From: Rhodovulum marinum
GTDB taxonomy: Bacteria > Pseudomonadota > Alphaproteobacteria > Rhodobacterales > Rhodobacteraceae
NCBI RefSeq assembly: GCF_004343075.1
Contig: NZ_SLXP01000001.1
Location: 488,474 to 552,473 of the forward strand
Reading direction: 5' to 3'
DNA length: 64,000 nt
The notes below the pieces were generated by a model that had not been told where the DNA came from, searched no databases, and worked only from the letters and a program-made list of their open reading frames with translations. Below, in pieces: positions 18,673-28,741 of the stretch. The position numbers and the translations under genes were made by a program. The first letter of the stretch is position 1; every line of letters begins with the position of its first letter.

Positions 18673-18686
18673 TTGATCCTAGTCAA
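18673..18686. promoter_or_regulatory. FnrL/FNR-type box upstream of the universal stress gene
   Basis: TTGATCCTAGTCAA is a second near-perfect site, 42 bases from the first centre to centre. A -10-like TACACT at 18710-18715 has its centre 33 bases downstream, fitting a class II promoter driving the usp gene with a start near 18721. Confidence 0.8.
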
Positions 18687-18754
18687 AGCCCGGCCGGCGG
18701 CCCCGGTCCTACACTCGGGCGTAACGTCACGTTCGACGCGAAGGAGCAGTACAG

Positions 18755-19594
18755 GTGGCCTACAAGACCATTCTCACGATCATCACGGACACCGATATTT
18801 CCGACTCGGCGCTGGAACCGGCCATCACACTGGCCACGCGCGAGGACGCCCATCTCGACATTCTCTGCCTTGGCGTCGACCGCACCCAGACCGGATATTA
18901 CTACGCCGGCACCAACGCCTTCATCCAGCAGGAGACCCTGCACAAGGCGCAAGAGGACGCCACCGCGATCGAGACCGCGGTCAAGGCACGGCTGGACCGC
19001 GAGGGCATCGCCTGGGCCAGCGAGGCAGCTGTCGCGCAGATCGCGGGGCTTAGCCACCTGGTGGCGCAACGCGCGCGTTTTTCGGACCTGGTCGTGATGC
19101 CGCGGCCCTACGGCGAGCGGCGCGGGATCGAGGACGAGGCGGCCACCGAAGCCGTGCTGTTCGACGGTCACGCGCCGCTGTTGATCGTGCCCGAGGGGGC
19201 CGACACCGCCGTCATCGGCCAGAAGATCGTCGTCGCCTGGAACCAGAGCCACGAGGCCATGGCCGCGATCAAGCAGGCCTTGCCGCTGATGCAGCACGCC
19301 GAACTGGTCAACATCGCCATCGTCGATCCGCCCAAGCACGGCTCGGACCGGTCCGACCCCGGCGGCGCGCTGTCGCAGATGCTGTCGCGCCACGGGGTTA
19401 AGTCGGAAATCTCCGTTCTGGCCAAGACCATGCCTCGGATCTCGGACGTGCTTCAGCGCCACGCCCAAGACATCGAAGCCGACATGATGATCATGGGTGC
19501 CTACGGGCATTCCCGCTTCCGCGAGGCGATCCTCGGCGGGGCGACGCGCGACATGCTTGAAAAGACCGAGGTGCCGATCCTGATGGCCCACTGA
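18755..19594 (+). CDS. Tandem universal stress protein (UspA family)
   Basis: A 279-residue protein made of two Usp domains; the second carries the ATP-binding pattern G-x2-G-x9-G-(S/T/A) in MGAYGHSRFREAILGGAT. Proteins of this type are often induced by low oxygen and next to fnr/cbb3 loci. The start is GTG at 18755 with AAGGAG 9 bases upstream. It is divergent from ccoN and convergent with fnrL, and has its own FNR-type box, so it is probably an FnrL target. Biochemical role unknown. Confidence 0.92.
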   Translation: MAYKTILTIITDTDISDSALEPAITLATREDAHLDILCLGVDRTQTGYYYAGTNAFIQQETLHKAQEDATAIETAVKARLDREGIAWASEAAVAQIAGLSHLVAQRARFSDLVVMPRPYGERRGIEDEAATEAVLFDGHAPLLIVPEGADTAVIGQKIVVAWNQSHEAMAAIKQALPLMQHAELVNIAIVDPPKHGSDRSDPGGALSQMLSRHGVKSEISVLAKTMPRISDVLQRHAQDIEADMMIMGAYGHSRFREAILGGATRDMLEKTEVPILMAH

Positions 19595-19603
19595 CCCACT
19601 GCG

Positions 19604-19623
19604 GCGGGGCCGAAAGGCCCCGC
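19604..19623. terminator. Hairpin between usp and fnrL
   Basis: Perfect 8-bp stem GCGGGGCC / GGCCCCGC with a GAAA tetraloop in the short convergent gap; it can serve both strands. Confidence 0.6.
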
Positions 19624-19641
19624 GCACACCATGCCCAAACC

Positions 19642-20388
19642 CTAGGCCGGCATCCCGCCGTCGTTGTCGTCACCTGTCTCGCTCAGCAACCGATCGAAAT
19701 CGGGAACCGTTACATGGCGCTTGCCTTCCAGAACGATCACCCCGTCGCGCTTCAGCGCCGACATCTGGCGGCTGACGGTTTCCAGCGTCAGACCCAGGTA
19801 ATCGGCCATCGCCTCGCGGGTGAGCGGCAGGTCGAACACGATCCGCCCCTGCATCGGCGCGAATTTAAGCGACGCGTCGCGGCGAGCGATGATCGCAAGA
19901 AGGCTTGCGATCTTCTCGCGCGCGGTCTTGCGCCCCAGAAGCAACATCCATTCCCGCGCCGCGTCCAGTTCGTCGAGGGTCATTTCCAGAAGGCGCTGCC
20001 CGATATGGGGCGTGCGCATCATCATCTCTTCGAACGGCTTCTTGCGAAAGCAGCACATCGTCAGCGAGGTCGTCGCCGTCACGTCATAGGCCGCCGTTTC
20101 ACGGCCCGGGCGGCCGACGAAATCGGACGGCAGCAACAACCCCACCATTTGGGTGCGACCGTCCTCCATCGTCTGGCTGAGCGTGGCGATTCCCTCGACG
20201 ACCGAGGCCACGAAATCCATCCGGTCACCGGACCAGATCACCGTCTGCCCGGCCTCGTAGGTCCGGTAGTACTTGATCGCCTCGAGTCGCGACAATTCGT
20301 CGGATTCGCAGCGGGCACAGACCGCACGATGCCGTATCGGGCAATCCGCGCAATCCGTCTGTGTGAGAGACTGGTCGGTAACGGCCAT
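19642..20388 (-). CDS. fnrL: Oxygen-responsive Crp/Fnr regulator FnrL
   Basis: A 248-residue regulator that in Rhodobacter activates cbb3 oxidase, heme and photosynthesis genes when oxygen is low. The N-terminal cluster ligands are in DCADCPIRHRAVCARC (Cys13, 16, 24, 27) with further Cys112/113 in TMCCF, enough for a 4Fe-4S cluster. A cNMP-like fold is followed by a winged helix with the recognition sequence ETVSRQMSALKRDG; the E-x2-S-R pattern reads TTGAT half-sites, matching the boxes found here. The start at 20388 (MAVTDQS) was chosen because the upstream in-frame ATG at 20415 lies within the FNR box. Confidence 0.95.
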   Translation of the reverse strand: MAVTDQSLTQTDCADCPIRHRAVCARCESDELSRLEAIKYYRTYEAGQTVIWSGDRMDFVASVVEGIATLSQTMEDGRTQMVGLLLPSDFVGRPGRETAAYDVTATTSLTMCCFRKKPFEEMMMRTPHIGQRLLEMTLDELDAAREWMLLLGRKTAREKIASLLAIIARRDASLKFAPMQGRIVFDLPLTREAMADYLGLTLETVSRQMSALKRDGVIVLEGKRHVTVPDFDRLLSETGDDNDGGMPA

Positions 20389-20401
20389 TCCGTTTCCAAT
20401 T

Positions 20402-20415
20402 TTGACTTCGATCAA
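20402..20415. promoter_or_regulatory. FNR-type box between fnrL and hemN
   Basis: TTGACTTCGATCAA (TTGATCGAAGTCAA on the minus strand) is centred 20 bases from the fnrL start and 19-43 bases from the two possible hemN starts. It overlaps the hemN Shine-Dalgarno AAGGAG (20414-20419). Position suggests autoregulation of fnrL and control of hemN. Confidence 0.75.
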
Positions 20416-20426
20416 GGAGCAAACCC

Positions 20427-21806
20427 TTGGGTGAAAATAACGCTAGTGCAATGAGCACCGAATCGCAACTCACCCGTCTCGGTCTGTTCGACGCCAAGGT
20501 TCCGCGGTACACAAGCTACCCGACGGCACCGCACTTCAACGCGTCGGTGGACGATGGAGACTTCGCCGGCTGGATCGACCAGATCGAGCCCGGTTCGCAG
20601 ATATCCCTGTATATCCACGTCCCGTTCTGCCGGCGTCTGTGCTGGTTCTGCGCCTGCCGGACGCAGGGCACACGCTCGGATTCGCCAGTTCGGGCCTATC
20701 TCGACACGCTGAAGACCGAGGTCGCGATGCTGGGACGGCGGCTGCCCTCGGGCGTGACGCTGTCGCGGCTGCACTGGGGCGGCGGCACACCGACGCTTCT
20801 GGCGCCGGACATGATGAAGGAACTGACCGAAACGATCTTCGAGGCGGCTCCCCTTCACGAAACCGGCGAGTTCTCGGTCGAGATCGACCCCAACGAGATC
20901 GACGAGGCCCGGCTTGACGTCCTCGCCGCGGCGGGCATGAACCGCGCCTCGATCGGCATTCAGGATTTCGACCCGCAGATCCAGTCGGTGATCGGCCGAA
21001 TCCAAAGTTACGACGTGACCCGCGACGCGGTCGACATGATCCGCTCGCGCGGGATCAACAGCCTGAACGCCGATATCCTGTACGGCCTGCCGCACCAATC
21101 GAACGAGCGGATCGCCGAATCGGTGCAAAAGCTGATGTCGCTCTCGCCCGACCGGGTCGCGCTTTACGGTTATGCCCACGTCCCGTGGATGGCCCGGCGC
21201 CAGTCGATGATCCCGGCCGAGGCGCTGCCGACGCCCGAGGCCCGGCTGAAGCTTTACGAAACCGCGAAGGAACTGTTCCTGTGGGATGGTTACCGCGAAA
21301 TCGGAATCGACCACTTCGCCCGGCCTGACGATGGGCTGGCCCGCGCGCTGGATGCCGGCACGCTGCGCCGGAACTTCCAGGGCTATACCGACGACACCGC
21401 GCCGGCGCTGATCGGGCTTGGCGCCTCGTCGATCTCGAAGTTCCCGCAAGGTTACGCACAGAACCTGTCCGGCACCTCGGACTATACCGCGCGCATCCGC
21501 GACGGGCGGTTCGCGACCGGTCGCGGGCATGTCTTTACCCCCGAAGACAACATGCGTTCGCGCATGATCGAGCAACTTATGTGCGAATTCCGGATTTCGA
21601 CGGCCGAGATCACCGAGACTTTCGGGATCTCGAAAGGCGAACTGAACCGGATGTTCCAGGACGTGGCCGACCATTTTGCCGGCTTCGTAGAACTGACCAA
21701 TGACGGGCTCGTCATCCCCGAGCACGGCAAGCCACTCACGCGGATGATCGCGCGCGACTTCGACGCTTACGACTTGTCGAAAGCCGGGCACAGTTCCGCA
21801 ATCTGA
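20427..21806 (+). CDS. hemN: Oxygen-independent coproporphyrinogen III dehydrogenase
   Basis: Radical-SAM enzyme that decarboxylates two propionates of coproporphyrinogen III without oxygen. The protein has PRYTSYPTAPHF at the N-terminus and the cluster motif C-x3-C-x2-C in FCRRLCWFCAC, then GGGTPTLL and the C-terminal HemN domain with FTPEDNMRSRMIEQLM. Two starts are possible: TTG at 20427, which has AAGGAG seven bases upstream (459 residues), or ATG at 20451 (451 residues), which has no ribosome binding site. Family N-termini do not settle it. It diverges from fnrL, as in Rhodobacter (where the gene is called hemZ). Confidence 0.95.
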   Translation: MGENNASAMSTESQLTRLGLFDAKVPRYTSYPTAPHFNASVDDGDFAGWIDQIEPGSQISLYIHVPFCRRLCWFCACRTQGTRSDSPVRAYLDTLKTEVAMLGRRLPSGVTLSRLHWGGGTPTLLAPDMMKELTETIFEAAPLHETGEFSVEIDPNEIDEARLDVLAAAGMNRASIGIQDFDPQIQSVIGRIQSYDVTRDAVDMIRSRGINSLNADILYGLPHQSNERIAESVQKLMSLSPDRVALYGYAHVPWMARRQSMIPAEALPTPEARLKLYETAKELFLWDGYREIGIDHFARPDDGLARALDAGTLRRNFQGYTDDTAPALIGLGASSISKFPQGYAQNLSGTSDYTARIRDGRFATGRGHVFTPEDNMRSRMIEQLMCEFRISTAEITETFGISKGELNRMFQDVADHFAGFVELTNDGLVIPEHGKPLTRMIARDFDAYDLSKAGHSSAI

Positions 21807-21867
21807 TCACCTCGGCCGGGCCGCCCGGGCGGCTCGGCTGCGATGACAGGGACATTTCCGCCCCATA

Positions 21868-21900
21868 GTCCGCCCGCCCCCTCCCCAGGGGCGGGCGGAC
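21868..21900. terminator. Bidirectional terminator between hemN and yejF
   Basis: Perfect 13-bp stem GTCCGCCCGCCCC / GGGGCGGGCGGAC with a 7-base loop in the convergent gap; short T stretches flank it only weakly. Confidence 0.65.
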
Positions 21901-21924
21901 TCGTTTCGAAGAACCGGATCGGGC

Positions 21925-23550
21925 CTAAAGGCGTGCTGCACCACCCGCCGCAACCGGGGTGCCCGGCGTCCCGAACGCCGCCCGCATCAAGGTGCGCGTA
22001 TAGTCGGTTCGCGGTGCGTCGAAGATGTCCTGAACCTCGCCGGCCTCGACGATATCGCCCTGCTTCATCACCACCACCTTGTGGGAAAGAGCCCGCACCA
22101 CACGCAGGTCATGGCTTATGAACAGATAGGCCAGGTCGTATTTCCGCTGCAGGTCGCGCAAAAGGTCCACGATCTGCACCTGCACCGTCATGTCCAGCGC
22201 CGAAGTCGGCTCATCCAGCACCAGAAGGCGCGGTCGCAGGATCATCGCCCGCGCGATGGCAATGCGCTGGCGCTGTCCACCCGAGAACTCGTGCGGATAG
22301 CGGTGCATCATCGCCGGGTCCAGACCGACCTCGGACAGCATCCGCGCCACTTCTTCGCGCTTGGAATGGCCGGGCTCCACCCCGTGCACACCCAGCCCCT
22401 CGGCCACGATCTGCTCGACCGTCATCCGTGGGCTGAGGCTGCCGTAAGGGTCCTGGAACACGATCTGCATGTCGCGCCGCAGGGGCCGCATCTGGCGCGA
22501 TTTCAAACCGTCGATGTCGCGGCCCTGAAAAACGATCCTTCCCTCGGACGAGATCAGCCGCATGATCGCCAGCGCCAGCGTCGTCTTGCCCGACCCCGAC
22601 TCGCCCACGATGCCCAGCGTTTCACCAGCCCGAACCGAAATATCGGCCGCATTCACCGCCTTGATGTGACCGACCGTCCGCCGCATGAAACCACGTTGGA
22701 TCGGAAACCAGACCCTAAGCGCATCGGTGCGGACGATTTCGGGGGCGTCGGACTTCACCGGATCGGGGCCGCCCACCGCCGCCGCGGCCAGCAATTTCTG
22801 CGTATAGGGGTGCTGCGGGGCGCGGAATATCTCCTCCGTCCGACCCGTCTCGACGATCTCGCCATCCTTCATCACGCAGACCCGGTCGGCGATGCGGCGC
22901 ACCACGCCCAGGTCGTGGGTGATGAACAATAGGCTCATATCCTCGTCGCGCTTGAGCTCGGCCAACAGATCGAGGATCTGCGCCTCGATGGTGACATCCA
23001 GCGCCGTGGTGGGTTCGTCCGCGATCAAAAGGTCGGGGCCATTGGCCAGTGCCATCGCGATCATCACGCGCTGACGCTGCCCGCCGGACAGCTGGTGCGG
23101 ATAGTCCTTGAGGCGGCTTTCGGGGTCGCGGATGCCGACCCGGTCCAGCAACTCTAGGATGCGCCGGCGCGCCGGCTCCCCGGTCAGCCCCTGGTGCAGC
23201 GCGAGGCTTTCGGAAAGCTGTTTTTCCAGCGTGTGCAGAGGGTTGAGCGACGTCATCGGCTCCTGGAAGATGAAGCTGATATCGTTCCCCCGCACCCCGC
23301 GCAGGCGCGCCTCGGAGGCGCCGACCATTTCCTCGCCCTTGTAGGTGATCGAACCCGCAACCGAGGCAGACGGCGGCAGCAGCGCCACGGTCGACAAGGC
23401 CGTCACCGACTTGCCAGATCCCGACTCGCCCACCAGCGCCACGGTTTCGCCGCGCCCGATCTCGAAGCTGACGCGACGGACCGCGGGAATCTCGCGCCCG
23501 TCCTGGGCAAAGCTGATGGACAGGTTCTCGACCTTAAGGACCGCGTTCAT
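21925..23550 (-). CDS. yejF: Peptide ABC transporter, double ATP-binding protein (YejF)
   Basis: A 541-residue fusion of two ABC ATPase domains. Each has a Walker A (GESGSGKS and GESGSGKT), an ABC signature (LSGGQRQRV and FSGGQRQRI), and a Walker B ending DEPT. Each domain is followed by an oligopeptide-binding C-terminal segment. It powers import through YejB/YejE. Start [10 protein letters not shown] at 23550 overlaps the yejE stop (ATGA), so translation is coupled. In enterobacteria the Yej system takes up peptides such as microcin C; the substrate here is not known. Confidence 0.93.
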   Translation of the reverse strand: MNAVLKVENLSISFAQDGREIPAVRRVSFEIGRGETVALVGESGSGKSVTALSTVALLPPSASVAGSITYKGEEMVGASEARLRGVRGNDISFIFQEPMTSLNPLHTLEKQLSESLALHQGLTGEPARRRILELLDRVGIRDPESRLKDYPHQLSGGQRQRVMIAMALANGPDLLIADEPTTALDVTIEAQILDLLAELKRDEDMSLLFITHDLGVVRRIADRVCVMKDGEIVETGRTEEIFRAPQHPYTQKLLAAAAVGGPDPVKSDAPEIVRTDALRVWFPIQRGFMRRTVGHIKAVNAADISVRAGETLGIVGESGSGKTTLALAIMRLISSEGRIVFQGRDIDGLKSRQMRPLRRDMQIVFQDPYGSLSPRMTVEQIVAEGLGVHGVEPGHSKREEVARMLSEVGLDPAMMHRYPHEFSGGQRQRIAIARAMILRPRLLVLDEPTSALDMTVQVQIVDLLRDLQRKYDLAYLFISHDLRVVRALSHKVVVMKQGDIVEAGEVQDIFDAPRTDYTRTLMRAAFGTPGTPVAAGGAARL

Positions 23551-24656
23551 CGGAAGGTCTTTCTCGGGTCGAAGGCATCGCGCACACCCTCGAAGATGAA
23601 CACCAAGAGCGACAGCATGATCGCGAAGGTGAAGAACGCGGTAAAGGCCAGCCAGGGCGCCTGAAGGTTCTGTTTCGCCTGCAGCGTCAGTTCGCCCAGC
23701 GACGGCGCCGAGGACGGCAGCCCGAAACCTAGGAAGTCGAGCGAGGCCAGCGTTCCGATCGTGCCGGTGATGATAAAGGGCAGCATGGTAAGCGTGGCCA
23801 CCATGGCGTTCGGCAGCATGTGGCGGAACATGATGGTCCAATTGGAAACGCCCAGCGCGCGGGCCGCGCGGACATACTCGAAATTGCGGGCACGCAGGAA
23901 CTCCGCGCGCACCACACCCACCAGCGCGGGCCAGCCGAACAGCGCGGTGAGGAATACCAGCAACCAGAAACTGCGCCCCAGCACCGCGAACAGGATGATG
24001 ATGATGTAAAGCTGCGGGGTGGAGGTCCAGATCTCGATCACCCGCTGAAAGATCAGGTCGGTGATCCCGCCAAAGAACCCCTGCACCGCGCCCGCGACGA
24101 TGCCGATCACCGATGCGATGCCCGTTACGATCAGGGTAAAGAAGATCGACAAGCGGAACCCGTAGATCACGCGCGCCAGCACGTCGCGCGCGGTGTCGTC
24201 GGTCCCCAATAGATGATGCGCGTCCGGCGCCGAGGGCGCGGTGCCCGCGATGTCCGATATCGTCTTGTAGCTGTAGGGAATCAGCGGCCAGATCACGGTG
24301 CCCTTGTCGATCTGGCGTCCGTCGATCAGGCTGTCCTGGGCATCCTCGATCAGCTCTTCGGGATAATCCCAGCAGTCGATCAGCCCGCCGGTGACGATCA
24401 GGCATTCCACCTCGATATCGCGATAGACGGCCTCGGTCCGCAGATCGCCGCCAAAGGCGGTCTCGGGGTAGAAGCGGTAGATCGGGAAAAAGCTTTCGCC
24501 CTGGTAGCGAACATAGATTGGCTTGTCGTTGGCGATGACCTCGGCGAACAGCGACAGGCCGAAAAGGATCGAGAAGATGATCAACGACCAGTATGCGCGG
24601 CGGTTGCGCTTGAAGTTGCGCCAGCGGCGTTGATTCAGCGGAGAAAGCATCAACAT
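23547..24656 (-). CDS. yejE: Peptide ABC transporter permease YejE
   Basis: A 369-residue inner-membrane permease. The N-terminus QRRWRNFKRNRRAYWSL and the long periplasmic loop between the first and second helices (about residues 45-140) are typical of YejE. The EAA loop lies in the FGWPALVGVVRAEFLRARNFEYVRAARALG region. It is coupled to yejF by a 4-base overlap and lies 3 bases after yejB. Confidence 0.94.
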   Translation of the reverse strand: MLMLSPLNQRRWRNFKRNRRAYWSLIIFSILFGLSLFAEVIANDKPIYVRYQGESFFPIYRFYPETAFGGDLRTEAVYRDIEVECLIVTGGLIDCWDYPEELIEDAQDSLIDGRQIDKGTVIWPLIPYSYKTISDIAGTAPSAPDAHHLLGTDDTARDVLARVIYGFRLSIFFTLIVTGIASVIGIVAGAVQGFFGGITDLIFQRVIEIWTSTPQLYIIIILFAVLGRSFWLLVFLTALFGWPALVGVVRAEFLRARNFEYVRAARALGVSNWTIMFRHMLPNAMVATLTMLPFIITGTIGTLASLDFLGFGLPSSAPSLGELTLQAKQNLQAPWLAFTAFFTFAIMLSLLVFIFEGVRDAFDPRKTFR

Positions 24657-24659
24657 CGC

Positions 24660-25742
24660 TTACGTCTCCCGGCTCTCGAAGTCGATCCGCGGGTCGACCA
24701 GCACGTAGGTCAGGTCCGACAGCAGCCCCACCAGCAGGCCGATCAGCCCGAAAACGTAAAGCGTGGCGAAGATCACCGGATAGTCCCGCGCCACCGCCGC
24801 CTCGAAGCCCAGCCGCCCCAACCCGTCCAGCGAGAAGATCGTCTCGATGATGATCGATGCGCCGAAGAAGACGCCGATAAACATCCCCGGGAACCCCGCG
24901 ATCACGATCAGCATCGCATTGCGGAAGACATGGCCATAGAGCACCCGGGACTCGCTCAGCCCCTTGGCCTTGGCGGTGATGACGTATTGCTTCTTGATCT
25001 CGTCGAGGAAGGAATTCTTGGTCAGCAGCGTCAGCGTGGCGAAGCTGGAGATCGTGGTGGCCAGCACCGGCAGGGTGATGTGCCAGAAGTAGTCGCCCAC
25101 CTTGCCCATCAGGCTGAGTTCGTCCCAGTTGTCCGACGTCAGTCCCCGCAGCGGGAACCACTGGAAATAGGACCCTCCCGCGAAGACCACCAGCAGAAGC
25201 ACCGCGAACAGGAAGCCCGGGATCGCATAGGCGATGATGATCGCCCCCGAGGTCCAGGTATCGAACGGCGAGCCGTCCTTCACCGCCTTGCGAATCCCCA
25301 GAGGGATCGACACGAGATAGGCGATCAGCGTCGACCACAGGCCCAGCGTGATCGAGACCGGCATCTTCTCCAGCACCAGGTCGATCACCGAGACCGAGCG
25401 GAAATAGCTGTCGCCGAAATCGAACCGCAGATAGTTCCACATCATCGTCAGGAACCGTTCCAGCGGCGGCTTGTCGAAGCCGAATTCCCGCTCCAGTTCC
25501 GCGATGAATTCGGGCGGCAAACCGCGCGCACCGACATAGCGCTCGTCGCCGCCCTGCATCCCTCCGCCCACGTCGCCGCCGCCCGCTATGCCCTGAAAGA
25601 CATCGCCCTGGCCCTCCATCTGGGCGATGATCTGCTCGATCGGGCCGCCGGGCACGAATTGCGTCAGGGTGAAGTTGATGACCATGATCCCGATCAGCGT
25701 CGGGACGATCAGCAACAATCGCCTCAGGATATAGGCGCCCAT
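24660..25742 (-). CDS. yejB: Peptide ABC transporter permease YejB
   Basis: A 360-residue permease with an N-terminal [20 protein letters not shown] helix characteristic of DppB/YejB proteins and an insertion of about 60 residues that carries a Gly-rich stretch ([15 protein letters not shown]). The EAA-like loop is [18 protein letters not shown]. The start at 25742 was chosen because the N-terminal helix starts there; an in-frame ATG at 25838 would overlap yejA. Confidence 0.94.
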   Translation of the reverse strand: MGAYILRRLLLIVPTLIGIMVINFTLTQFVPGGPIEQIIAQMEGQGDVFQGIAGGGDVGGGMQGGDERYVGARGLPPEFIAELEREFGFDKPPLERFLTMMWNYLRFDFGDSYFRSVSVIDLVLEKMPVSITLGLWSTLIAYLVSIPLGIRKAVKDGSPFDTWTSGAIIIAYAIPGFLFAVLLLVVFAGGSYFQWFPLRGLTSDNWDELSLMGKVGDYFWHITLPVLATTISSFATLTLLTKNSFLDEIKKQYVITAKAKGLSESRVLYGHVFRNAMLIVIAGFPGMFIGVFFGASIIIETIFSLDGLGRLGFEAAVARDYPVIFATLYVFGLIGLLVGLLSDLTYVLVDPRIDFESRET

Positions 25743-25758
25743 GGGCTGCTCTGCCTCG

Positions 25759-27663
25759 TTATCTGATGGCCCCGGCGGCGCGGAGCTTCTGGGCCTTCTC
25801 GGCGTTATACCACCAGAAGTCGAGATTGCCCAAGGCATAGGGCGGCAGGGGATCGGGATGCTCGTACATGTCGTAATAAGCGACGGTGTGGGTGTTCTTG
25901 TACCATTGCGGCACCCAGAAGCGTTCGGCGCGCAGCACCCGGTCCAGCGCCTTGACCGCGGTGGTCAGTTCGGCATCGGACTGGGCGGCAAGCACGTTCT
26001 CGATCAGCCGGTCCACAGCCTCGCTTTTCAAGCCCATGCTGTTGAACACCGAACTGTCGGCGGTTTCCGACCCGAAATACTGCCGCAGGCCCGAGCCGGG
26101 GATATAGTCCATCGGGAACTGTGCGGTGATCACGTCGAAATCGTAAGAACGCTCGCGGTTGGTGGCCTGGGCGTTGTCCACGCGCGTGTGCACCGCATCG
26201 ACCCCAAGCCGCCGCAGGTTCTCGACATAAGGGTTGATCACCCGGTCGAAGGTCTGGCTGTCATTCAGGAACTCGACGCGCAGGGTCTGGCCGTCCTTCC
26301 GGCGCATCCCGTCCTCGCCCACGATCCAGCCCGCCTCGTCCAGCAGCGCCGAGGCCGCGCGCAGGTTGCCCCGGTCGAGCTGGCGGTTGCCTGAGGTCGG
26401 TGCCATAACCGCGGGTTCGGTCAGGATCGTTCCGGGCAAAAGTCCGTCCGCCACCAGCGGTTCCAGCAGCGCGCGTTCGCCCTCGGCCGGCATCCCCTCC
26501 GCGGCCAGATAGCTGTTTTCCCAGAACGAGTTGATCCGCGCGTAAATCCCGTAGAACAGCGTCTCGTTCGACCATTCGAAGTTGAACATCAGCCCGATCG
26601 CCTCGCGCACCCTGGGATCCTGGAACTGCGGGCGGCGCAGGTTGAAGGCAAAGCTCTGCCCGGTCGCGAGATTGCCGTCGGGCAGTTCCACCTTCTTGAT
26701 CCAGCCGTTCTGCACCGCCGGAAAGTCGTAGCCGGTGGCCCAGCTCTTGGACGAGGCCTCGTTGCGGAAGGTGTAGGTGCCGCCCTTGAACCCCTCGAAG
26801 GCGGCGTTGTAGTCGGCGTAGTATTCGATCCGGATACGGTCGAAATTGTTCCGCCCCACGTTGATCGGCAGGCTCGCCCCCCAATAGTACGGGTCGCGCT
26901 CGTAGACGATGGTCTGGCCGACATCGAGTTCCTTGAGCACGTAGGGTCCCGAGCCCAACAGCGGTTCGAGGCTCGATTCCTCGAAATCGCGGCCGGTGGA
27001 CTCGTAATGTGCCTTCGAGAACACCGGCAACCCGCCGACAAGTTGCGGCAGGTCGCGCTTGGGCGCGTCGGCCTTGAAGGTGAACTTCACCCTTCCGTCC
27101 TCCAGCACCTCGGCGCTTTCGACCTGGCGCGAAAGCTGGACGCGAAAGCTTGGCAGGCCCTTGTCGCGGAAAAGCTCGAAGGAAAAGACCACATCCTCGG
27201 CCGTCACCGGGCTGCCGTCCGAGAACCGTGCCTCGGGCCGCAGCGTGAAGACCGCCCAGGACCGGTCCTCGGGATATTCGACGCTTTCCGCCAGCAACCC
27301 ATAGGCCGATCCGGCCTCGTCGGCGGTACCGGTCAGAAGCGACTCGAAGAACCCGTTCGACAGCGCACCCGACCGCCCCTTGGTCGTGTAGGGATGCATC
27401 GAGTCGAATGACCCGAAGGCCCAGATCGAGATTTCGCCGCCCTTTGGTGCGTCCGGGTTCACATAGTCGAGATGCAAGAAATCGGCCGGGTATTTCAATT
27501 CGCCGAAGGTCGAGATTCCGTGCGCGACGGTCACCTTCTGCTCGGCCATCGCCTGAAGCGCCCCAAGCGCGATCACCAGGGCCGCCGCCCAGGCGGTCAG
27601 CCAGAGGCGCAGCGGCAGCACACGTACAAGGACAACGGCACGGGCCGGGCGGGGCTGGGACAT
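25759..27663 (-). CDS. yejA: Peptide ABC transporter substrate-binding protein YejA
   Basis: A 634-residue periplasmic binding protein of solute-binding family 5. A signal peptide covers about residues 1-41 (cleavage after AMA). Family motifs include [19 protein letters not shown] and [24 protein letters not shown]. The start at 27663 is set by AGGGAG nine bases upstream; an ATG ten codons earlier is less likely. First gene of yejA-yejB-yejE-yejF, all within 16 bases of each other. Confidence 0.94.
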   Translation of the reverse strand: MSQPRPARAVVLVRVLPLRLWLTAWAAALVIALGALQAMAEQKVTVAHGISTFGELKYPADFLHLDYVNPDAPKGGEISIWAFGSFDSMHPYTTKGRSGALSNGFFESLLTGTADEAGSAYGLLAESVEYPEDRSWAVFTLRPEARFSDGSPVTAEDVVFSFELFRDKGLPSFRVQLSRQVESAEVLEDGRVKFTFKADAPKRDLPQLVGGLPVFSKAHYESTGRDFEESSLEPLLGSGPYVLKELDVGQTIVYERDPYYWGASLPINVGRNNFDRIRIEYYADYNAAFEGFKGGTYTFRNEASSKSWATGYDFPAVQNGWIKKVELPDGNLATGQSFAFNLRRPQFQDPRVREAIGLMFNFEWSNETLFYGIYARINSFWENSYLAAEGMPAEGERALLEPLVADGLLPGTILTEPAVMAPTSGNRQLDRGNLRAASALLDEAGWIVGEDGMRRKDGQTLRVEFLNDSQTFDRVINPYVENLRRLGVDAVHTRVDNAQATNRERSYDFDVITAQFPMDYIPGSGLRQYFGSETADSSVFNSMGLKSEAVDRLIENVLAAQSDAELTTAVKALDRVLRAERFWVPQWYKNTHTVAYYDMYEHPDPLPPYALGNLDFWWYNAEKAQKLRAAGAIR

Positions 27664-27776
27664 CTCGGAGAACTCCCTGTTTGACACGTCCATCTAGCGC
27701 GGCGTCCCGGCAAAGCTAAGGTCCGGCTTGGCGCAAGTTCAAGTTGAGATTACGTGAAGCCGACGAGAGGTGCGCC

Positions 27777-28376
27777 TCAGAACCCCTTGCGCGCCTTCAG
27801 CGCGGCGCTGATGGTCCCGTCGTCCAGATAGTCAAGCTCGCCCCCGATCGGCACACCCTGCGCCAGCGAGGTCAACGTGACCCCGGTGCCCTCCAGCTCT
27901 TCGGCGATGTAATGGGCGGTGGTCTGACCGTCCACGGTCGCATTCAATGCCAGGATAACCTCGGAAATCCCCTCGGCCCGGACGCGCGCGACCAGATCGG
28001 GGATACGCAGTTCCTCGGGCCCCACAGAATCCAGCGCCGACAGCGTGCCGCCAAGAATGTGATAGCGCCCCTTGAACGCCCCGCCCCGCTCCATCGCCCA
28101 GAGGTCGGCCACGTCCTCGACAACACACAGTTCACCAGTGGCGCGCTTGCCGTCGGCGCAGATCTCGCAGATTTCGGCGGTCGTGATGTTCCCGCAGCGG
28201 GCGCATTCGTGAACCGTTTCGCCCACGCGGCGCAGCGCCTCGGCCAGCGGGATCAGCAGCACCGCGCGTTTCTTGACAAGATGCAGAACCGCACGGCGGG
28301 CCGACCGGGGCCCGAGCCCCGGCAGCCGCGCCATCATCTCGATCAGCGTCTCGATCTCGCGCGGGCGGTCGCCCAT
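27777..28376 (-). CDS. recR: Recombination mediator protein RecR
   Basis: A 199-residue DNA repair protein that helps RecFOR load RecA at gaps. It has the helix-hairpin-helix [12 protein letters not shown], a zinc finger C-x2-C...C-x2-C in [16 protein letters not shown], and a Toprim domain starting [14 protein letters not shown]. It follows ybaB by 3 bases at the end of dnaX-ybaB-recR, the normal bacterial order. Confidence 0.97.
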   Translation of the reverse strand: MGDRPREIETLIEMMARLPGLGPRSARRAVLHLVKKRAVLLIPLAEALRRVGETVHECARCGNITTAEICEICADGKRATGELCVVEDVADLWAMERGGAFKGRYHILGGTLSALDSVGPEELRIPDLVARVRAEGISEVILALNATVDGQTTAHYIAEELEGTGVTLTSLAQGVPIGGELDYLDDGTISAALKARKGF

Positions 28377-28379
28377 GTG

Positions 28380-28724
28380 TCAGACCGGAAGGTCCATCCC
28401 GGCGGGCAGACCCATTTCCTCGGTCAGCTTGCGGGTTTCTTCCTTGGTCTTCTCCATCGCCTTTTCCTGGGCGTCCTTGATCGCGGCCAGGATCAGGTCC
28501 TCGACCACCTCTTTTTCCTCGGCGTTGAAGATCGACGGGTCGATGTCCAGCGCGGTCAGCGTACCCTTGGCGGTCGCCGTGGCCTTGACCAGACCCGCGC
28601 CGCTTTCGCCGGTGACCAGCGTGGTCGCCAGCGTTTCCTGCAGGGCGGCCATCTTGCCCTGCATTTCCTGAGCCGCCTTCATCATCTTGGCCATGTCGCC
28701 AAGACCACCCAAACCCTTGAACAT
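28380..28724 (-). CDS. YbaB/EbfC family nucleoid-associated protein
   Basis: A 114-residue DNA-binding protein, usually a dimer shaped like tweezers. The N-terminal LGGLGDMAKMMKAAQEMQGKM helix and the central GLVKATATAKGTLTALDIDPSIF strand region are typical. Its start at 28724 lies 17 bases after the dnaX stop with AAAGGAG upstream; it lies in the dnaX-recR operon. Confidence 0.95.
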   Translation of the reverse strand: MFKGLGGLGDMAKMMKAAQEMQGKMAALQETLATTLVTGESGAGLVKATATAKGTLTALDIDPSIFNAEEKEVVEDLILAAIKDAQEKAMEKTKEETRKLTEEMGLPAGMDLPV

Positions 28725-28741
28725 TCGCGTGTCTCCTTTGT

